A stretch of DNA of 64,000 nucleotides from Streptomyces sp. NBC_00510 (GCA_036013505.1 CP107851.1:9410001-9474000), one strand, 5' to 3'. Positions 40,745 to 49,014 are shown, counted from the first letter of the stretch. The notes: a model not told the origin generated them from the letters alone. Translations and numbers: made by a program.

Positions 40745-42052
40745 ATGGCCGACCAGTCCCAGGGCGCCCCCACCCCCTACGCGGCGCCCGCCGCGGGCAC
40801 GACCGCGGTCTACCGCGGCGCGACCCTCTTCGACGGCACCGGCCGGCCGCCCCGGCCCGCGACCATCGTCACCGACGGGCAGAAGGTCACCGCGGTCGCG
40901 CCCGACGCCGACCTCGCCTCCCGGCTCCCCGAGGGCGCCCGGGTTTTCGACCTCGACGGACGCTTCGTCATCCCCGGGCTGATCGACACCCACCAGCACC
41001 TCGCCACCCCGCCCGACCGTCCCGCGGCCGAGGCGGCGTTGCGCCGTCACGTCCACAGCGGCATCACCGCCGTCCGGGACATGGCCGACGACCTGCGGCA
41101 GATCGGCGACCTCGCCCGTGCCACCCTCGTCGGCGAGATCCCCGGCCCCGACATCCGCTACGCCGCCCTGATGGCGGGCCCCGGGTTCTTCGACGACCCG
41201 CGCACCCACCAGGTCTCCCAGGGCGCCGTGCCCGGCGAGGTGCCCTGGATGCAGGCCGTCACCGCCGCCACCGACCTGCCCCTCGCGGTCGCCATGGCCC
41301 GCGGTACGTACGCCGCGGCCATCAAGGTCTACGCGGACCTCGACGCGGACCTGGTCGCCGCCGTCACCGCCGAGGCCCACCGCCAGGGCATCCCCGTCTG
41401 GGCGCACGCCACCGTGTTCCCGGCGACGCCCGGCCAGGTCGTCGCCGCCGGTGTCGACACGGTCTCCCACGTCACCCTGCTCGCCTTCGAGGGCACCCCC
41501 GACGGGCTCACCAGCTACAAGAGCAAACCCCCCGTCGACCACGCCCGGTTCACCGCCGGGGACGACCCGCACCTGGACCGGCTCTTCGCCCTCATGCGCC
41601 GGCGCGGCACCGTCCTGGACGCCACCGCCTGCATGTGGGAGAGCGACGAACTGGCCGGCGGGGGACCCGAGGACGCCGCCCGGGCCCGCGCGAACACCGC
41701 GCTCGCCGCCGCCGTCACCGCCCAGGCCCACCGGGCGGGCGTGGCCATCTCCACCGGCACCGACCACGAGACCGCCCCCGGGGCCGCCTTCCCGGCCCTC
41801 CACGACGAACTGGCCTTCCTCGTCGAACGCTGCGGCATCCCCAGCGCGGACGTCCTGCGCTCGGCCACGCTCATCGGCGCCCGTGCCGCCGGCACCGAGG
41901 ACTCCATGGGCAGCGTCGAACCCGGAAAGCTGGCCAACTTCGTCGTCCTGGACGAGGATCCGCTGCGCGACATCGCCAACCTGCGCAGCGTCACCCTGAC
42001 CGTCAAGCGCGGACACCGCTTCGACCGCGCCGAGTTCGAGGAGCGCCGGTGA
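40745..42052 (+). CDS. Metal-dependent amidohydrolase (imidazolonepropionase-like)
   Basis: 435-residue TIM-barrel hydrolase. Residues 20-75 form the beta-sandwich (YRGATLFDGTGRPPRPATIVTDGQKV), followed by the metal motif VIPGLIDTHQHL (HxH with Gln between, about 80-90), K in AAIKVYADLD (about 200), WAHATVF, VDTVSHVTLL and the late Asp in AISTGTDHET. The final SVEPGKLANFVVLDEDPL is family-typical. It should open a cyclic amide or remove an amide or amidine group. GAGG is 5 bases before ATG 40745. The stop overlaps the next gene (GTGA). Confidence 0.9.
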   Translation: MADQSQGAPTPYAAPAAGTTAVYRGATLFDGTGRPPRPATIVTDGQKVTAVAPDADLASRLPEGARVFDLDGRFVIPGLIDTHQHLATPPDRPAAEAALRRHVHSGITAVRDMADDLRQIGDLARATLVGEIPGPDIRYAALMAGPGFFDDPRTHQVSQGAVPGEVPWMQAVTAATDLPLAVAMARGTYAAAIKVYADLDADLVAAVTAEAHRQGIPVWAHATVFPATPGQVVAAGVDTVSHVTLLAFEGTPDGLTSYKSKPPVDHARFTAGDDPHLDRLFALMRRRGTVLDATACMWESDELAGGGPEDAARARANTALAAAVTAQAHRAGVAISTGTDHETAPGAAFPALHDELAFLVERCGIPSADVLRSATLIGARAAGTEDSMGSVEPGKLANFVVLDEDPLRDIANLRSVTLTVKRGHRFDRAEFEERR

Positions 42053-43113
42053 ACCCCACCCCCGTGATCGTCAACGCGCTGGGTCAGCTCGACAACCCCA
42101 ACGCCCCCGCGTCCGCCGAAGCCGCGGCCCACCTCAACCCCTCCAGCGACCAGCTCACCATCGACGCCCGCGCCCTCGCCGACGCCCACGCCTGCGGCCT
42201 CACCGCCGTCAACATCACCCTCGGCTACACGATGGGCGACCTGCCCCCGTACGAGCACACCCTGCGCGAGATCGACGTCTGGGACGCCATCATCGGCGAC
42301 CACCCGGCCGACCTCACCAAGGTCCGCACCGTCGCCGACGTCCACCGCGCCCACGCCGACGGCAGGATCGGCGTCATCTACGGCTTCCAGAACGCCGTGG
42401 CCGTCGGCGAGGACCCCGGACGCGTCGCCACCTTCGCCGAGGCGGGCGTCCGCGTCATCCAGCTGACGTACAACCAGGCCAACCACATCGGCGACGGATC
42501 GATGGCCCCCGCCAACCGGGGCCTGACCCCCTTCGGCCACGAGGTCGTCGAGGCGCTCAACGAGCAGCACGTGATGGTCGACCTCTCCCACAGCGGCGAA
42601 CGCACCTGCTTGGAGGCCGCCAAGACCTCCCGGCAGCCCGTCTCCATCAACCACACCGGCTGCCGGGCCCTCACCGACCTGCCCCGCAACAAGACCGACG
42701 AGGAACTCCGCCTCGTGGCCTCCCGCGGCGGCTTCGTGGGCATCTACTTCATGCCCTTCCTCAACCCTTCCGGCCACGCCCGTGCCGCCGACGTCGTGGA
42801 GCACATCGACCACGCGGTCAACGTCTGCGGCGAGGACCACGTCGGCATCGGCACCGACGGCACCATCACCCCCGTCGATGACCTCGACGCCTACCGCACC
42901 GCCCTCGCCGAACACGTCGGCCGGCGCCGCGAGGCGGGCGTCGGTGCCGCGGGCGAGCGCGCCGACACCTACCCGTTCGTCGTCGACCTCCGTGGCGTCG
43001 ACCAGTTCCGGGAACTCGTCCGTCTCCTGGAACGCCGCGGCTACCGCTCCGAGCGCATCGAGAAGATCCTCGGCCGCAACTTCCTGGACTACGCGTCCCG
43101 CGTCTGGGCGTAG
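42049..43113 (+). CDS. Peptidase M19-like protein lacking the N-terminal zinc motif
   Basis: 354 residues, membrane-dipeptidase fold. Conserved late motifs are clear: MVDLSHSGERT (about 180), SINHTGCRALTDLPRNKTDEEL and GIGTDGTITP. However the N-terminal HxD zinc motif of true dipeptidases is absent (the position reads VIVNALGQLDNP), and the bridging Glu position reads YGFQNA. It may therefore bind one metal or act on a different amide. GTG 42049 overlaps the amidohydrolase stop, so the two act in the same pathway. Cytosolic; no signal peptide. Confidence 0.85.
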   Translation: MNPTPVIVNALGQLDNPNAPASAEAAAHLNPSSDQLTIDARALADAHACGLTAVNITLGYTMGDLPPYEHTLREIDVWDAIIGDHPADLTKVRTVADVHRAHADGRIGVIYGFQNAVAVGEDPGRVATFAEAGVRVIQLTYNQANHIGDGSMAPANRGLTPFGHEVVEALNEQHVMVDLSHSGERTCLEAAKTSRQPVSINHTGCRALTDLPRNKTDEELRLVASRGGFVGIYFMPFLNPSGHARAADVVEHIDHAVNVCGEDHVGIGTDGTITPVDDLDAYRTALAEHVGRRREAGVGAAGERADTYPFVVDLRGVDQFRELVRLLERRGYRSERIEKILGRNFLDYASRVWA

Positions 43114-43210
43114 CCGGCCCGGGCCCGGTGGACGGAAACGAAAGTCCGGCCGGAGTGGGACGGAGGGTGTGCGATGAGGGACCAGGCCCGACCGTGAAGG
43201 AGTCCTGCGC

Positions 43211-43597
43211 GTGCGACTGACTGTCGATCCGGTGTACGGAGAAGTGGATCTCACTGCGTCCGCGGAAGAACTGGCAGCCCTGGCGGACGCGGTGGCCGGT
43301 GCCCGTGGCTTCATCGGGGCCACGTCACCAGCGGGCCGCGACGCCCTGGTGGGGGCCGACGTCAGGGCGGCGGCCGGTCCAGGGGTGCGGATCGAGGTGG
43401 ACGCCGCGCGGCGGATCCTCGTGATCAGCGGTGACCCCGCTGCCAGGGAAATCCTCGCGGACAATCTCCACGCCATGGGCACCGCCACCGACGGCGGTCA
43501 CCTCCACGTCGACTACTTCCCGGGGCACCCTTACCTCGTCGAGGGATCGGTGTCCCTGGTGGTCAACAGTCCTCACGGCGGCATGCCCACCCAGTGA
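43211..43597 (+). CDS. Imm32-like immunity-family protein
   Basis: 128 residues. MRLTVDPVYGEVDLTASAEE, RRILVISGDPAAREILADNL and GGHLHVDYFPGHPYLV with the closing VVNSPHGGMPT match what I know of Streptomyces proteins annotated as Imm32 immunity proteins. No toxin gene is adjacent, so it is an orphan and may have another role. GTG 43211 has AAGGAG 8 bases upstream. Confidence 0.7.
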   Translation: MRLTVDPVYGEVDLTASAEELAALADAVAGARGFIGATSPAGRDALVGADVRAAAGPGVRIEVDAARRILVISGDPAAREILADNLHAMGTATDGGHLHVDYFPGHPYLVEGSVSLVVNSPHGGMPTQ

Positions 43598-43636
43598 CCA
43601 CTACTCCACGGCGGGGCCGGGACGGTCGGGGCCGGG

Positions 43637-43680
43637 TTGACATGCGCGGCGGGCCGGTTATGTACTTGATGAAGCAAGTA
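43637..43680 (+). promoter_or_regulatory. Promoter with MarR-type operator upstream of the hemerythrin gene
   Basis: TTGACA (43637-43642) is a consensus -35; the -10 should fall in TTATGTAC (about 43658-43665). Overlapping it, TACTTG (43663-43668) and CAAGTA (43675-43680) form a 6-bp inverted repeat with a 6-base spacer, the pattern of MarR-family sites. No marR gene is in the window. Confidence 0.6.
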
Positions 43681-43753
43681 TCTGGCTTCCGGGTGATGCG
43701 GGCCTTCGCCGTGCCCGGGGCCGCCGTGCAACGTGTTCGACCGGGAAGAGCAG

Positions 43754-44464
43754 ATGAGCACCGGCAACGCCGTGCCGATGGCCAACGTCCAGGAGATGCA
43801 CGTCGTGCACACAATGTTCCGCCGGGAGTTCGGGCTGACGCCCGCGCTGGTGCGGGGCGTCGCCGACGGCGACCTGGCGCGGGCCCGCGTCGTGGCCGAG
43901 CACCTCGACATCATGCTCTCCGCGCTCATCGGGCACCACGAAGGCGAGGACATCGGGCTGTGGCCCCGGCTCCTGGAGCGCGTCAGCGACGAACTCGTCC
44001 CGCTGGTGCACGTGATGGAGGCGCAGCACGAGCAGCTGCACGCCGTCTGCGGCGAACTGGCCGGGGCGGTCCGGGCCTGGCGCGTCGGCGGTTCCTCCGC
44101 GCAGGGAGCGGCGGTCGCCGGGATCACCGACCGGCTGAACCGCATCGCGTTCGAGCACATGCGGCTGGAGGAGGAGACGATCCTGCCGCCGGCCGAGCGG
44201 CACATCACGGCCGCGGAGTGGGCCGAACTCGGGGGCCACGGCACGTCCATGACGCCCCGTGACCGGCTGGACCCGCGGTTCGGGATGACCCTCTACGAGG
44301 GCGACCCGGTCGTCATGAAGGGGCTCCTGAAGGGCGCCCCGCTGCGCGTCCGTGTGCTCATGCCGATGCGCTGCCGCAGGCGGTACCGCGCCTATGCCAA
44401 GAAGCTGAACGGAACGGCCAGGCCGCCCCGTGTCGGACGGCGCGTCGAGCGCCCGCGCGGCTGA
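43754..44464 (+). CDS. Hemerythrin HHE-domain protein
   Basis: 236 residues. A four-helix HHE domain at about 10-150 carries iron-ligand motifs: HTMFRREF, HHEGEDIGLWPRL, HEQLHAVCGEL and EHMRLEEETILPP. The C-terminal 60 residues are basic (RCRRRYRAYAKKLNG). Such proteins bind O2 or NO, or act in iron or redox sensing. ATG 43754 has GGGAAGAG close upstream; GTG 43733 is an alternative. The upstream MarR-type operator suggests oxidant- or phenolic-inducible expression. Confidence 0.85.
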   Translation: MSTGNAVPMANVQEMHVVHTMFRREFGLTPALVRGVADGDLARARVVAEHLDIMLSALIGHHEGEDIGLWPRLLERVSDELVPLVHVMEAQHEQLHAVCGELAGAVRAWRVGGSSAQGAAVAGITDRLNRIAFEHMRLEEETILPPAERHITAAEWAELGGHGTSMTPRDRLDPRFGMTLYEGDPVVMKGLLKGAPLRVRVLMPMRCRRRYRAYAKKLNGTARPPRVGRRVERPRG

Positions 44465-44491
44465 CCGGATCGCTCCGGCGACACCCGGGGA

Positions 44492-44946
44492 TCAACCGCC
44501 GCACACGGCGGCGGGCTCGCGCACCATGAACACGTCGACCGGATCCTCGGTGTCGACGGTGAACCCGTGCCGCTCGTACAGCCGCCGGGCCGCGCTGCCC
44601 GCAGCACGTTCAGCCTGACCGGGACGCCGTCCCGGTCGCACCGCTCCAGCAGCTCCCGCAGTACGGCCGTGCCGATGCCGCCGCCCTGCAGACGCGGGTC
44701 CAGGTAGAAGTGCTCCAGCCAGTGGGCGTCCCCGGCGGGCCGCAGGGCGACGCAGCCGGCGACAGCGCCGCCCACGTCGATGACCCAGGTGTGCTCCGGC
44801 GCGAAGGCGTCCCGCAGGCGCTGCCGCACGCGGTGCTCGTCGTACCGCCCGAGTCGCTCCAGGTCGGCCCGCATCACCACGGCGCGCAGCTCCGCCACCG
44901 CCTCGACGTCCGTGGCCGCAGCCGGCCGTATGTCCCAGTCCGCCAT
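44492..44946 (-). pseudogene. GNAT acetyltransferase with a one-base frameshift
   Basis: From ATG 44946 the frame gives a normal GNAT start (MADWDIRPAAATDVEAVAEL), acetyl-CoA loop region FYLDPRLQGGGIGTAVLREL and VPVRLNVLRA. It then leaves frame. The neighbouring frame supplies the missing end, SAARRLYERHGFTVDTEDPV...REPAAVCGG and TGA at 44492-44494. Adding one C to the CCC run at 44598-44600 restores a full ~150-residue enzyme. Either a recent inactivation or a homopolymer sequencing error. Confidence 0.75.
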
Positions 44947-44992
44947 GATCGAAAGGCTATCGCGTCACGCGCGGGGGCCCTACGCTGCGGTG

Positions 44993-45853
44993 ATGTCCGA
45001 TCACGTGCCCGAGGAACTGCTGAGCGTCGCCGCGGCCCTGCTGCCGGGACGCGACCTGCGCGGCGCGACCCTCGCGGTCGGTGGCTCGCACCATGTGGTG
45101 CTGCTTCCGGGCGTCGCGGTCGTGCGCGTCGCCAGGAACGCCACCGCGGTCGCGGCGCTGTCCCGGCGCATGGAGCTGCTGCGCCGCCTGGGCGCCCTGG
45201 ACCTGCCCTTCGCCGTGCCGCGCCCGCTGTCCGACGTGGTCCGGGTGGCGGGGCACACCGCTGTCGCGCTGTCCTGGGTGGGAGGAACGCCCGCACCACG
45301 GGGCGGGGGTGGGGAGCCGGAACACCTCGCGGGGCTGCTGCGGGCACTGAAGGGCGTGGACTGCCGCGACCTCCAGGGCCTGCTGGGCGCCGCGCACGAA
45401 TACGCGGGCGGTGACCGGTGGGCCGAGATGATGGAGCGCGACGTCGTTCCCCGGCTGCCGCGCACGTGGCGGTCCGAGGCGCGCCGCCGAGTGGGCGCCG
45501 CCCTGGACCTTCCCCCGGTCGAACCGTCCCTGGTCCACGGCGACCTGGCCGGCGGCAACCTGCACTGGAGCGACGACGGCCGCGTGGTCGGCGTGCTGGA
45601 CTGGGACCTCGCCCAGCCGTTCGACCCGGCCGTCGACGCCGCCTGCCTGGCCTGGCACGGCTGGGACAAGGTGGCGGCGGCCGTCGACCGGCCGACCCTG
45701 CACCGCGCGTGGACGTGGTACCTCACCTTCGGCCTGGAGCAGGTGGCCTTCGCCCTCCTCAACGGGGAACCGGAGGAGGTCGTCGAGCGACACAGCTCGG
45801 TCACGGCCGCCTGGCTGGAGCGCACGGCACGGATGACGCGACCCGGCGCCTGA
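44993..45853 (+). CDS. Aminoglycoside-phosphotransferase-fold kinase
   Basis: 286 residues. Catalytic loop SLVHGDLAGGNLHW (HGDxxxxN) and the metal-binding D of GVLDWDLAQPFDPAVD at about 185-210. The N-lobe has VGGSHHVVLLPGVAVVRVARN. The family phosphorylates antibiotics or small metabolites; this protein is likely chromosomal housekeeping or a resistance homologue. Divergent from the frameshifted acetyltransferase (46 bases between starts), an arrangement that might have paired two modifying enzymes. Confidence 0.85.
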   Translation: MSDHVPEELLSVAAALLPGRDLRGATLAVGGSHHVVLLPGVAVVRVARNATAVAALSRRMELLRRLGALDLPFAVPRPLSDVVRVAGHTAVALSWVGGTPAPRGGGGEPEHLAGLLRALKGVDCRDLQGLLGAAHEYAGGDRWAEMMERDVVPRLPRTWRSEARRRVGAALDLPPVEPSLVHGDLAGGNLHWSDDGRVVGVLDWDLAQPFDPAVDAACLAWHGWDKVAAAVDRPTLHRAWTWYLTFGLEQVAFALLNGEPEEVVERHSSVTAAWLERTARMTRPGA

Positions 45854-45860
45854 CGCCGCC

Positions 45861-46655
45861 TCAGGGGATGATGGCGTCCACGCAGCCCCCGTCGACGCGC
45901 ACGGCGCCGCCGGTGGTGGCCGAGGCGAGGTCGGAGCTGAGGTAGACCACCATGTTGGCGATCTCCGCCGGCTCGATGAGGCGTTGCAGCAGCGACTGCG
46001 GGCGGTGCTCGCGCATGAAGGCGCGCTGCGCCTCCTCCCAGGGCAACTCGCTGCCGACGAGCCCCCGGACGAACTCCTCCACCCCCGCGGTACGGGTCGG
46101 CCCGACCAGGACCGAGTTCACCGTGACGCCCGAACCCGCGGCCTTCTTGGCGAAGCCGCGCCCGAGGGCGAGCATCGCCGTCTTCGTCATGCCGTACTGG
46201 ATCATCTCGACGGGGATCGCAATGCCGGACTCGCTGGAGATGTACTGGATGCGGCCCCAATCCCGCTCCAGCATCCGCGGCATGTACATCCGGGTCAGGC
46301 GGACGGCGGACAGGACGTTGACCTCGAAGTACCGGCGCCACTCGGCGTCGTCGATCTCGAGTGCGTCCCTGGCGCCGTAGACGCCGAGGTTGTTGATGAG
46401 GATGTCGACGTCCGGCACGGCCTCGCGGGCCCGTTCGGCGCCCTCGTCGGTGGCCACGTCGGCTCCGACGGCGACGAACTCGCCGTCCGGTACCTCGTCG
46501 CGCAGCTGCTTGAGGGCCTGGTCCACCCGGTCCGGGTCGCGGCCGTTGACGCCCACGCGGGCTCCGGCCCGTGCGAGCCCGGCCGCGATGGCCGCTCCGA
46601 TGCCCTGCGTCGATGCCGTCACCAAGGCGGTCCGTCCGGTGAGGTCGATGCGCAT
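45861..46655 (-). CDS. Short-chain dehydrogenase/reductase
   Basis: 264 residues, Rossmann fold. TASTQGIGAAIA cofactor loop (about 13-24), NNLGVYG, catalytic Ser in ISSESG, YGMTK (Tyr-x-x-x-Lys, about 155-159) and the C-terminal GGAVRVDGGCVD. NAD(P)-dependent; substrate not determined. Convergent with the kinase gene (7 bases between). Confidence 0.92.
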   Translation of the reverse strand: MRIDLTGRTALVTASTQGIGAAIAAGLARAGARVGVNGRDPDRVDQALKQLRDEVPDGEFVAVGADVATDEGAERAREAVPDVDILINNLGVYGARDALEIDDAEWRRYFEVNVLSAVRLTRMYMPRMLERDWGRIQYISSESGIAIPVEMIQYGMTKTAMLALGRGFAKKAAGSGVTVNSVLVGPTRTAGVEEFVRGLVGSELPWEEAQRAFMREHRPQSLLQRLIEPAEIANMVVYLSSDLASATTGGAVRVDGGCVDAIIP

Positions 46656-46756
46656 GTCCGCTCCCTGGGGCGACCCGTTCGACGATCACGGCGGCACGAC
46701 CGTGCTCTCCCCAGTCTCCGCCAGGCGGCCTCCCCCCGCTCGGTGAGCAGGGGCCG

Positions 46757-47335
46757 TCACCCGGTCCTGACGGCACGCCGCTCGGCGAGGAAGCGGTGGA
46801 CGGCCCACGCCGCGCCTGCCGCCGCGGCCGTCCAGACCAGGGCCTCGGCCACGGCGATCGCCGGGGTCACCGTCATATGCGGCCGGGGCGGCAGTACGAC
46901 CATCTGGACGGCGGCACCGACCGGCACCGTCAACGCGGCCAGGAGGCCGGTCAGGCCGGGCCGCCGGATGGCCGCGCCCGTCATGCCGAGGAACGGTCCG
47001 AAGAACACCGCGACCACCGCCCAGATGAGGACGTCACTGCCCGCGTTCACGAGGAGGTGGTCCATCGCGGAGTACGTCGCTGTGGCGGCGACCAGCGCCA
47101 GCGGTCCGGCCGGCATGCCGCGGGCGGGGGTCCCGGCGAGCAGGCCCGCGGCCACCGCGAGGGCGGCCCAGGACCAGCCCGCGTCCAGCAGCAGGCTCAG
47201 CACCTTGGCCGCGCCGCCCCAGAGGGTGCCGGTGACCGGGGCCCCGAGTTCGGTGTACGGCGACGACAGCGCGTTGACGAGCGAGGTGACCGTCCCGAAG
47301 ACGGCTCCCACCGCCACACCCCCCATGATCTTCAT
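46757..47335 (-). CDS. DUF6518-like six-helix membrane protein
   Basis: 192 residues with about six hydrophobic helices and an early SLVNALSSPYTELGAPVTGTLWGG loop typical of DUF6518 membrane proteins. LVAATATYSAMDHLL in the middle is also conserved in that group as I remember it. No function known. It ends with a short basic tail. Confidence 0.7.
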   Translation of the reverse strand: MKIMGGVAVGAVFGTVTSLVNALSSPYTELGAPVTGTLWGGAAKVLSLLLDAGWSWAALAVAAGLLAGTPARGMPAGPLALVAATATYSAMDHLLVNAGSDVLIWAVVAVFFGPFLGMTGAAIRRPGLTGLLAALTVPVGAAVQMVVLPPRPHMTVTPAIAVAEALVWTAAAAGAAWAVHRFLAERRAVRTG

Positions 47336-47410
47336 GGCGGGAGATTACCGAAAGCGCCCTGCGCGCACGGCAGTTCGGCGATCGGCGCCGTGGCTCAGTC
47401 GCCCCGCCGC

Positions 47411-48076
47411 TCAGCCGGCGGCGGCCTTCCTGAGGGCGGCGAAGACCGCTCGGGCCTCGGTGCCGTCCGGCTGCTGCCAGCGGGCGTCGACGTGACCGAG
47501 CGCGCCGCCCGCGGTGCCGTCGACAGCGCCGGGGCGCAGCGCCCGCGTCACGCGGAGGACCAGGCGCCCGGCCGGGCCCGCGTCGAGGGTGACGTCGGTC
47601 GTGGCCTCCGGGCCGTCGGTCACGGATCCGGCGCCGGACACGGCGGCGTCCACCGGGCCGGCGTAGTGGCGGGCGACAGTCGGGTCGGGCGTGTCGCTGA
47701 GGCTCTGGGCCTGCGCCTCGGCCTCACCTCGTACCAGGGCGGTCAACTGGGCCACCACGACCGGGTCGTGCGCGCCGTCGTAGATCCAGCGCTTGCCCAG
47801 TACCCCGTGCTCCGTGGTGCCGATGAGCGCGTTCTCGGCGCCGGCCAGCGGCGCGCCGCGGTAGGCCATGGGCACGTGGTACGCGGCGCCGTCCTGGTCG
47901 GTGACCACCATGAACTCCACCCCGACCTCGCCCAGGGGGTCGTCCAGGCGGAAACCGCCCGCCTTCACGAGCTCCGGCGCCCGTCCCGTGCCCGCGTACC
48001 AGGGCTGCCGGGGGAGCCACTGCGTGAGCAGCTCCAGCTTGGTCGGCGTCAGCGTCGTGTGGTGGATGAGCGACAT
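47411..48076 (-). CDS. Stand-alone maltokinase N-terminal cap-like protein
   Basis: 221 residues. MSLIHHTTLTPTKLELLTQWLPRQPWY, GEVGVEFMVVTD, YHVPMAYRGAPLAGAENALIGTTEHGVLGKRW-type strands match the cap domain (Mak_N_cap) that normally precedes the kinase domain of actinobacterial maltokinase. No kinase domain follows, and no glucan gene is adjacent. The C-terminal ~70 residues are a separate beta-rich part. Role unknown, possibly binding a sugar or protein partner. Confidence 0.75.
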   Translation of the reverse strand: MSLIHHTTLTPTKLELLTQWLPRQPWYAGTGRAPELVKAGGFRLDDPLGEVGVEFMVVTDQDGAAYHVPMAYRGAPLAGAENALIGTTEHGVLGKRWIYDGAHDPVVVAQLTALVRGEAEAQAQSLSDTPDPTVARHYAGPVDAAVSGAGSVTDGPEATTDVTLDAGPAGRLVLRVTRALRPGAVDGTAGGALGHVDARWQQPDGTEARAVFAALRKAAAG

Positions 48077-48178
48077 GGCCGGTGCAGCCTTCCCCTGAGT
48101 CCGTTACTGCGGGGACATCGTCCCATCCGGGTCCGACACGTGGTTCGTCCGGTCGGGTGACGATCGTCCCCCGTGCGG

Positions 48179-48205
48179 CCATACATCGGTATGGTGACCG
48201 TATGG
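48179..48205. promoter_or_regulatory. Toxin-antitoxin operator with three GTATGG half-sites
   Basis: CCATAC-ATCG-GTATGG (48179-48194) is a perfect inverted repeat, and a third GTATGG (48200-48205) follows 11 bases on and overlaps the antitoxin ATG. RHH repressors usually bind such regularly spaced half-sites, so the antitoxin probably represses its own operon. Confidence 0.65.
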
Positions 48206-48486
48206 CGAAGCAGAAGGTCACCATCACCCTCGACGAGGACACCGTCGCCGCGGTCGACAAGCTGGCCGGTGGCCCCGGCGGCAACCGGTCCGCGTTCATC
48301 GAGGCGGCCGTCACCGAACGGCTCCAGCGCACCGAACGCGCCCTGCGCGCCGTCGACTGGCTCGCCGCACGGGCCCGCCAGGACCACCCCGGCGAGTGGG
48401 AGGCCGCCCTCGAGGCCGTCGCCTCCGCCGACGCGCGGCGCGGCTTCGAGACCGCTCCTCCCGCGGACCCGGGTCAGGCGGCGTGA
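48202..48486 (+). CDS. Ribbon-helix-helix antitoxin (CopG/VapB-like)
   Basis: 94 residues. KVTITLDEDTVAAVDKLAG followed by NRSAFIEAAVTERL is a clear RHH fold (residues 4-45), DNA-binding as a dimer; the C-terminal half (WLAARARQDHPGEWEAALEA) should bind the toxin. The stop overlaps the toxin start (GTGA). Confidence 0.88.
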   Translation: MAKQKVTITLDEDTVAAVDKLAGGPGGNRSAFIEAAVTERLQRTERALRAVDWLAARARQDHPGEWEAALEAVASADARRGFETAPPADPGQAA

Positions 48487-48872
48487 GCGGCGGGTACATC
48501 CTCGACCACACCGCCGTCCGGGCCCTCGCCCTGGGACGGCCGTACATGGTCGCCCGGGTCATCCGCTCGGCGCAGACCGCGGTGCCGCTGTACGTCCCGG
48601 CGGTGCCCTTCGCGCAGGGCCTGACCGAGTCGGTCCTCGGCGAGGTGTACGAACGCCTCCAGGACGCCCTGGCGGCGCCGTGCTTCGTCTTCCGGGCGCT
48701 CGGCGAGGCCACCTGCTGGTCCGTCGCGCAGATCGCCCACGAGCGCGCGACGGACATCGCCACCGCCCACGCCGCGCACCTGGCGCTGTCCACCGGTCTT
48801 CCGGTGCTCACCCAGCAGCCCGACGCCTACAAGCGCGTGGACGCCCGGATCGACACCGAGCAGATCGTCTGA
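48483..48872 (+). CDS. PIN-domain-like putative toxin (VapC-like)
   Basis: 129 residues. YILDHTAVRAL near the start supplies the first acidic residue (D8), ERATDIATAHAAHLALSTG (about 95-113) the second, and a late PDAYKRVD the third, as in PIN ribonucleases. The usual second acidic position is less clear, so it is a divergent member. GTG 48483 overlaps the antitoxin stop by four bases, the standard TA arrangement. Confidence 0.75.
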   Translation: MSGGYILDHTAVRALALGRPYMVARVIRSAQTAVPLYVPAVPFAQGLTESVLGEVYERLQDALAAPCFVFRALGEATCWSVAQIAHERATDIATAHAAHLALSTGLPVLTQQPDAYKRVDARIDTEQIV

Positions 48873-49014
48873 CCCGCCCCGTCGCACGCTCCTGGACCGC
48901 GTGACCAGGGCGTTCCGGGCCGCTCGTACCGTCCCGCGTGAATCTCCACGTCTCGACCGCCGCATCGTGGGTAAGTGTGGGGTGAAACGTCCGAAATGAG
49001 TGGGGATGGTTTAG

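Noticed and set aside
39887-42016. A 709-codon leftward frame as a single large regulator
   Set aside because: Residues before MPEAPRT are GC shadow of the amidohydrolase; the IclR gene has its own Shine-Dalgarno and starts at 40645.
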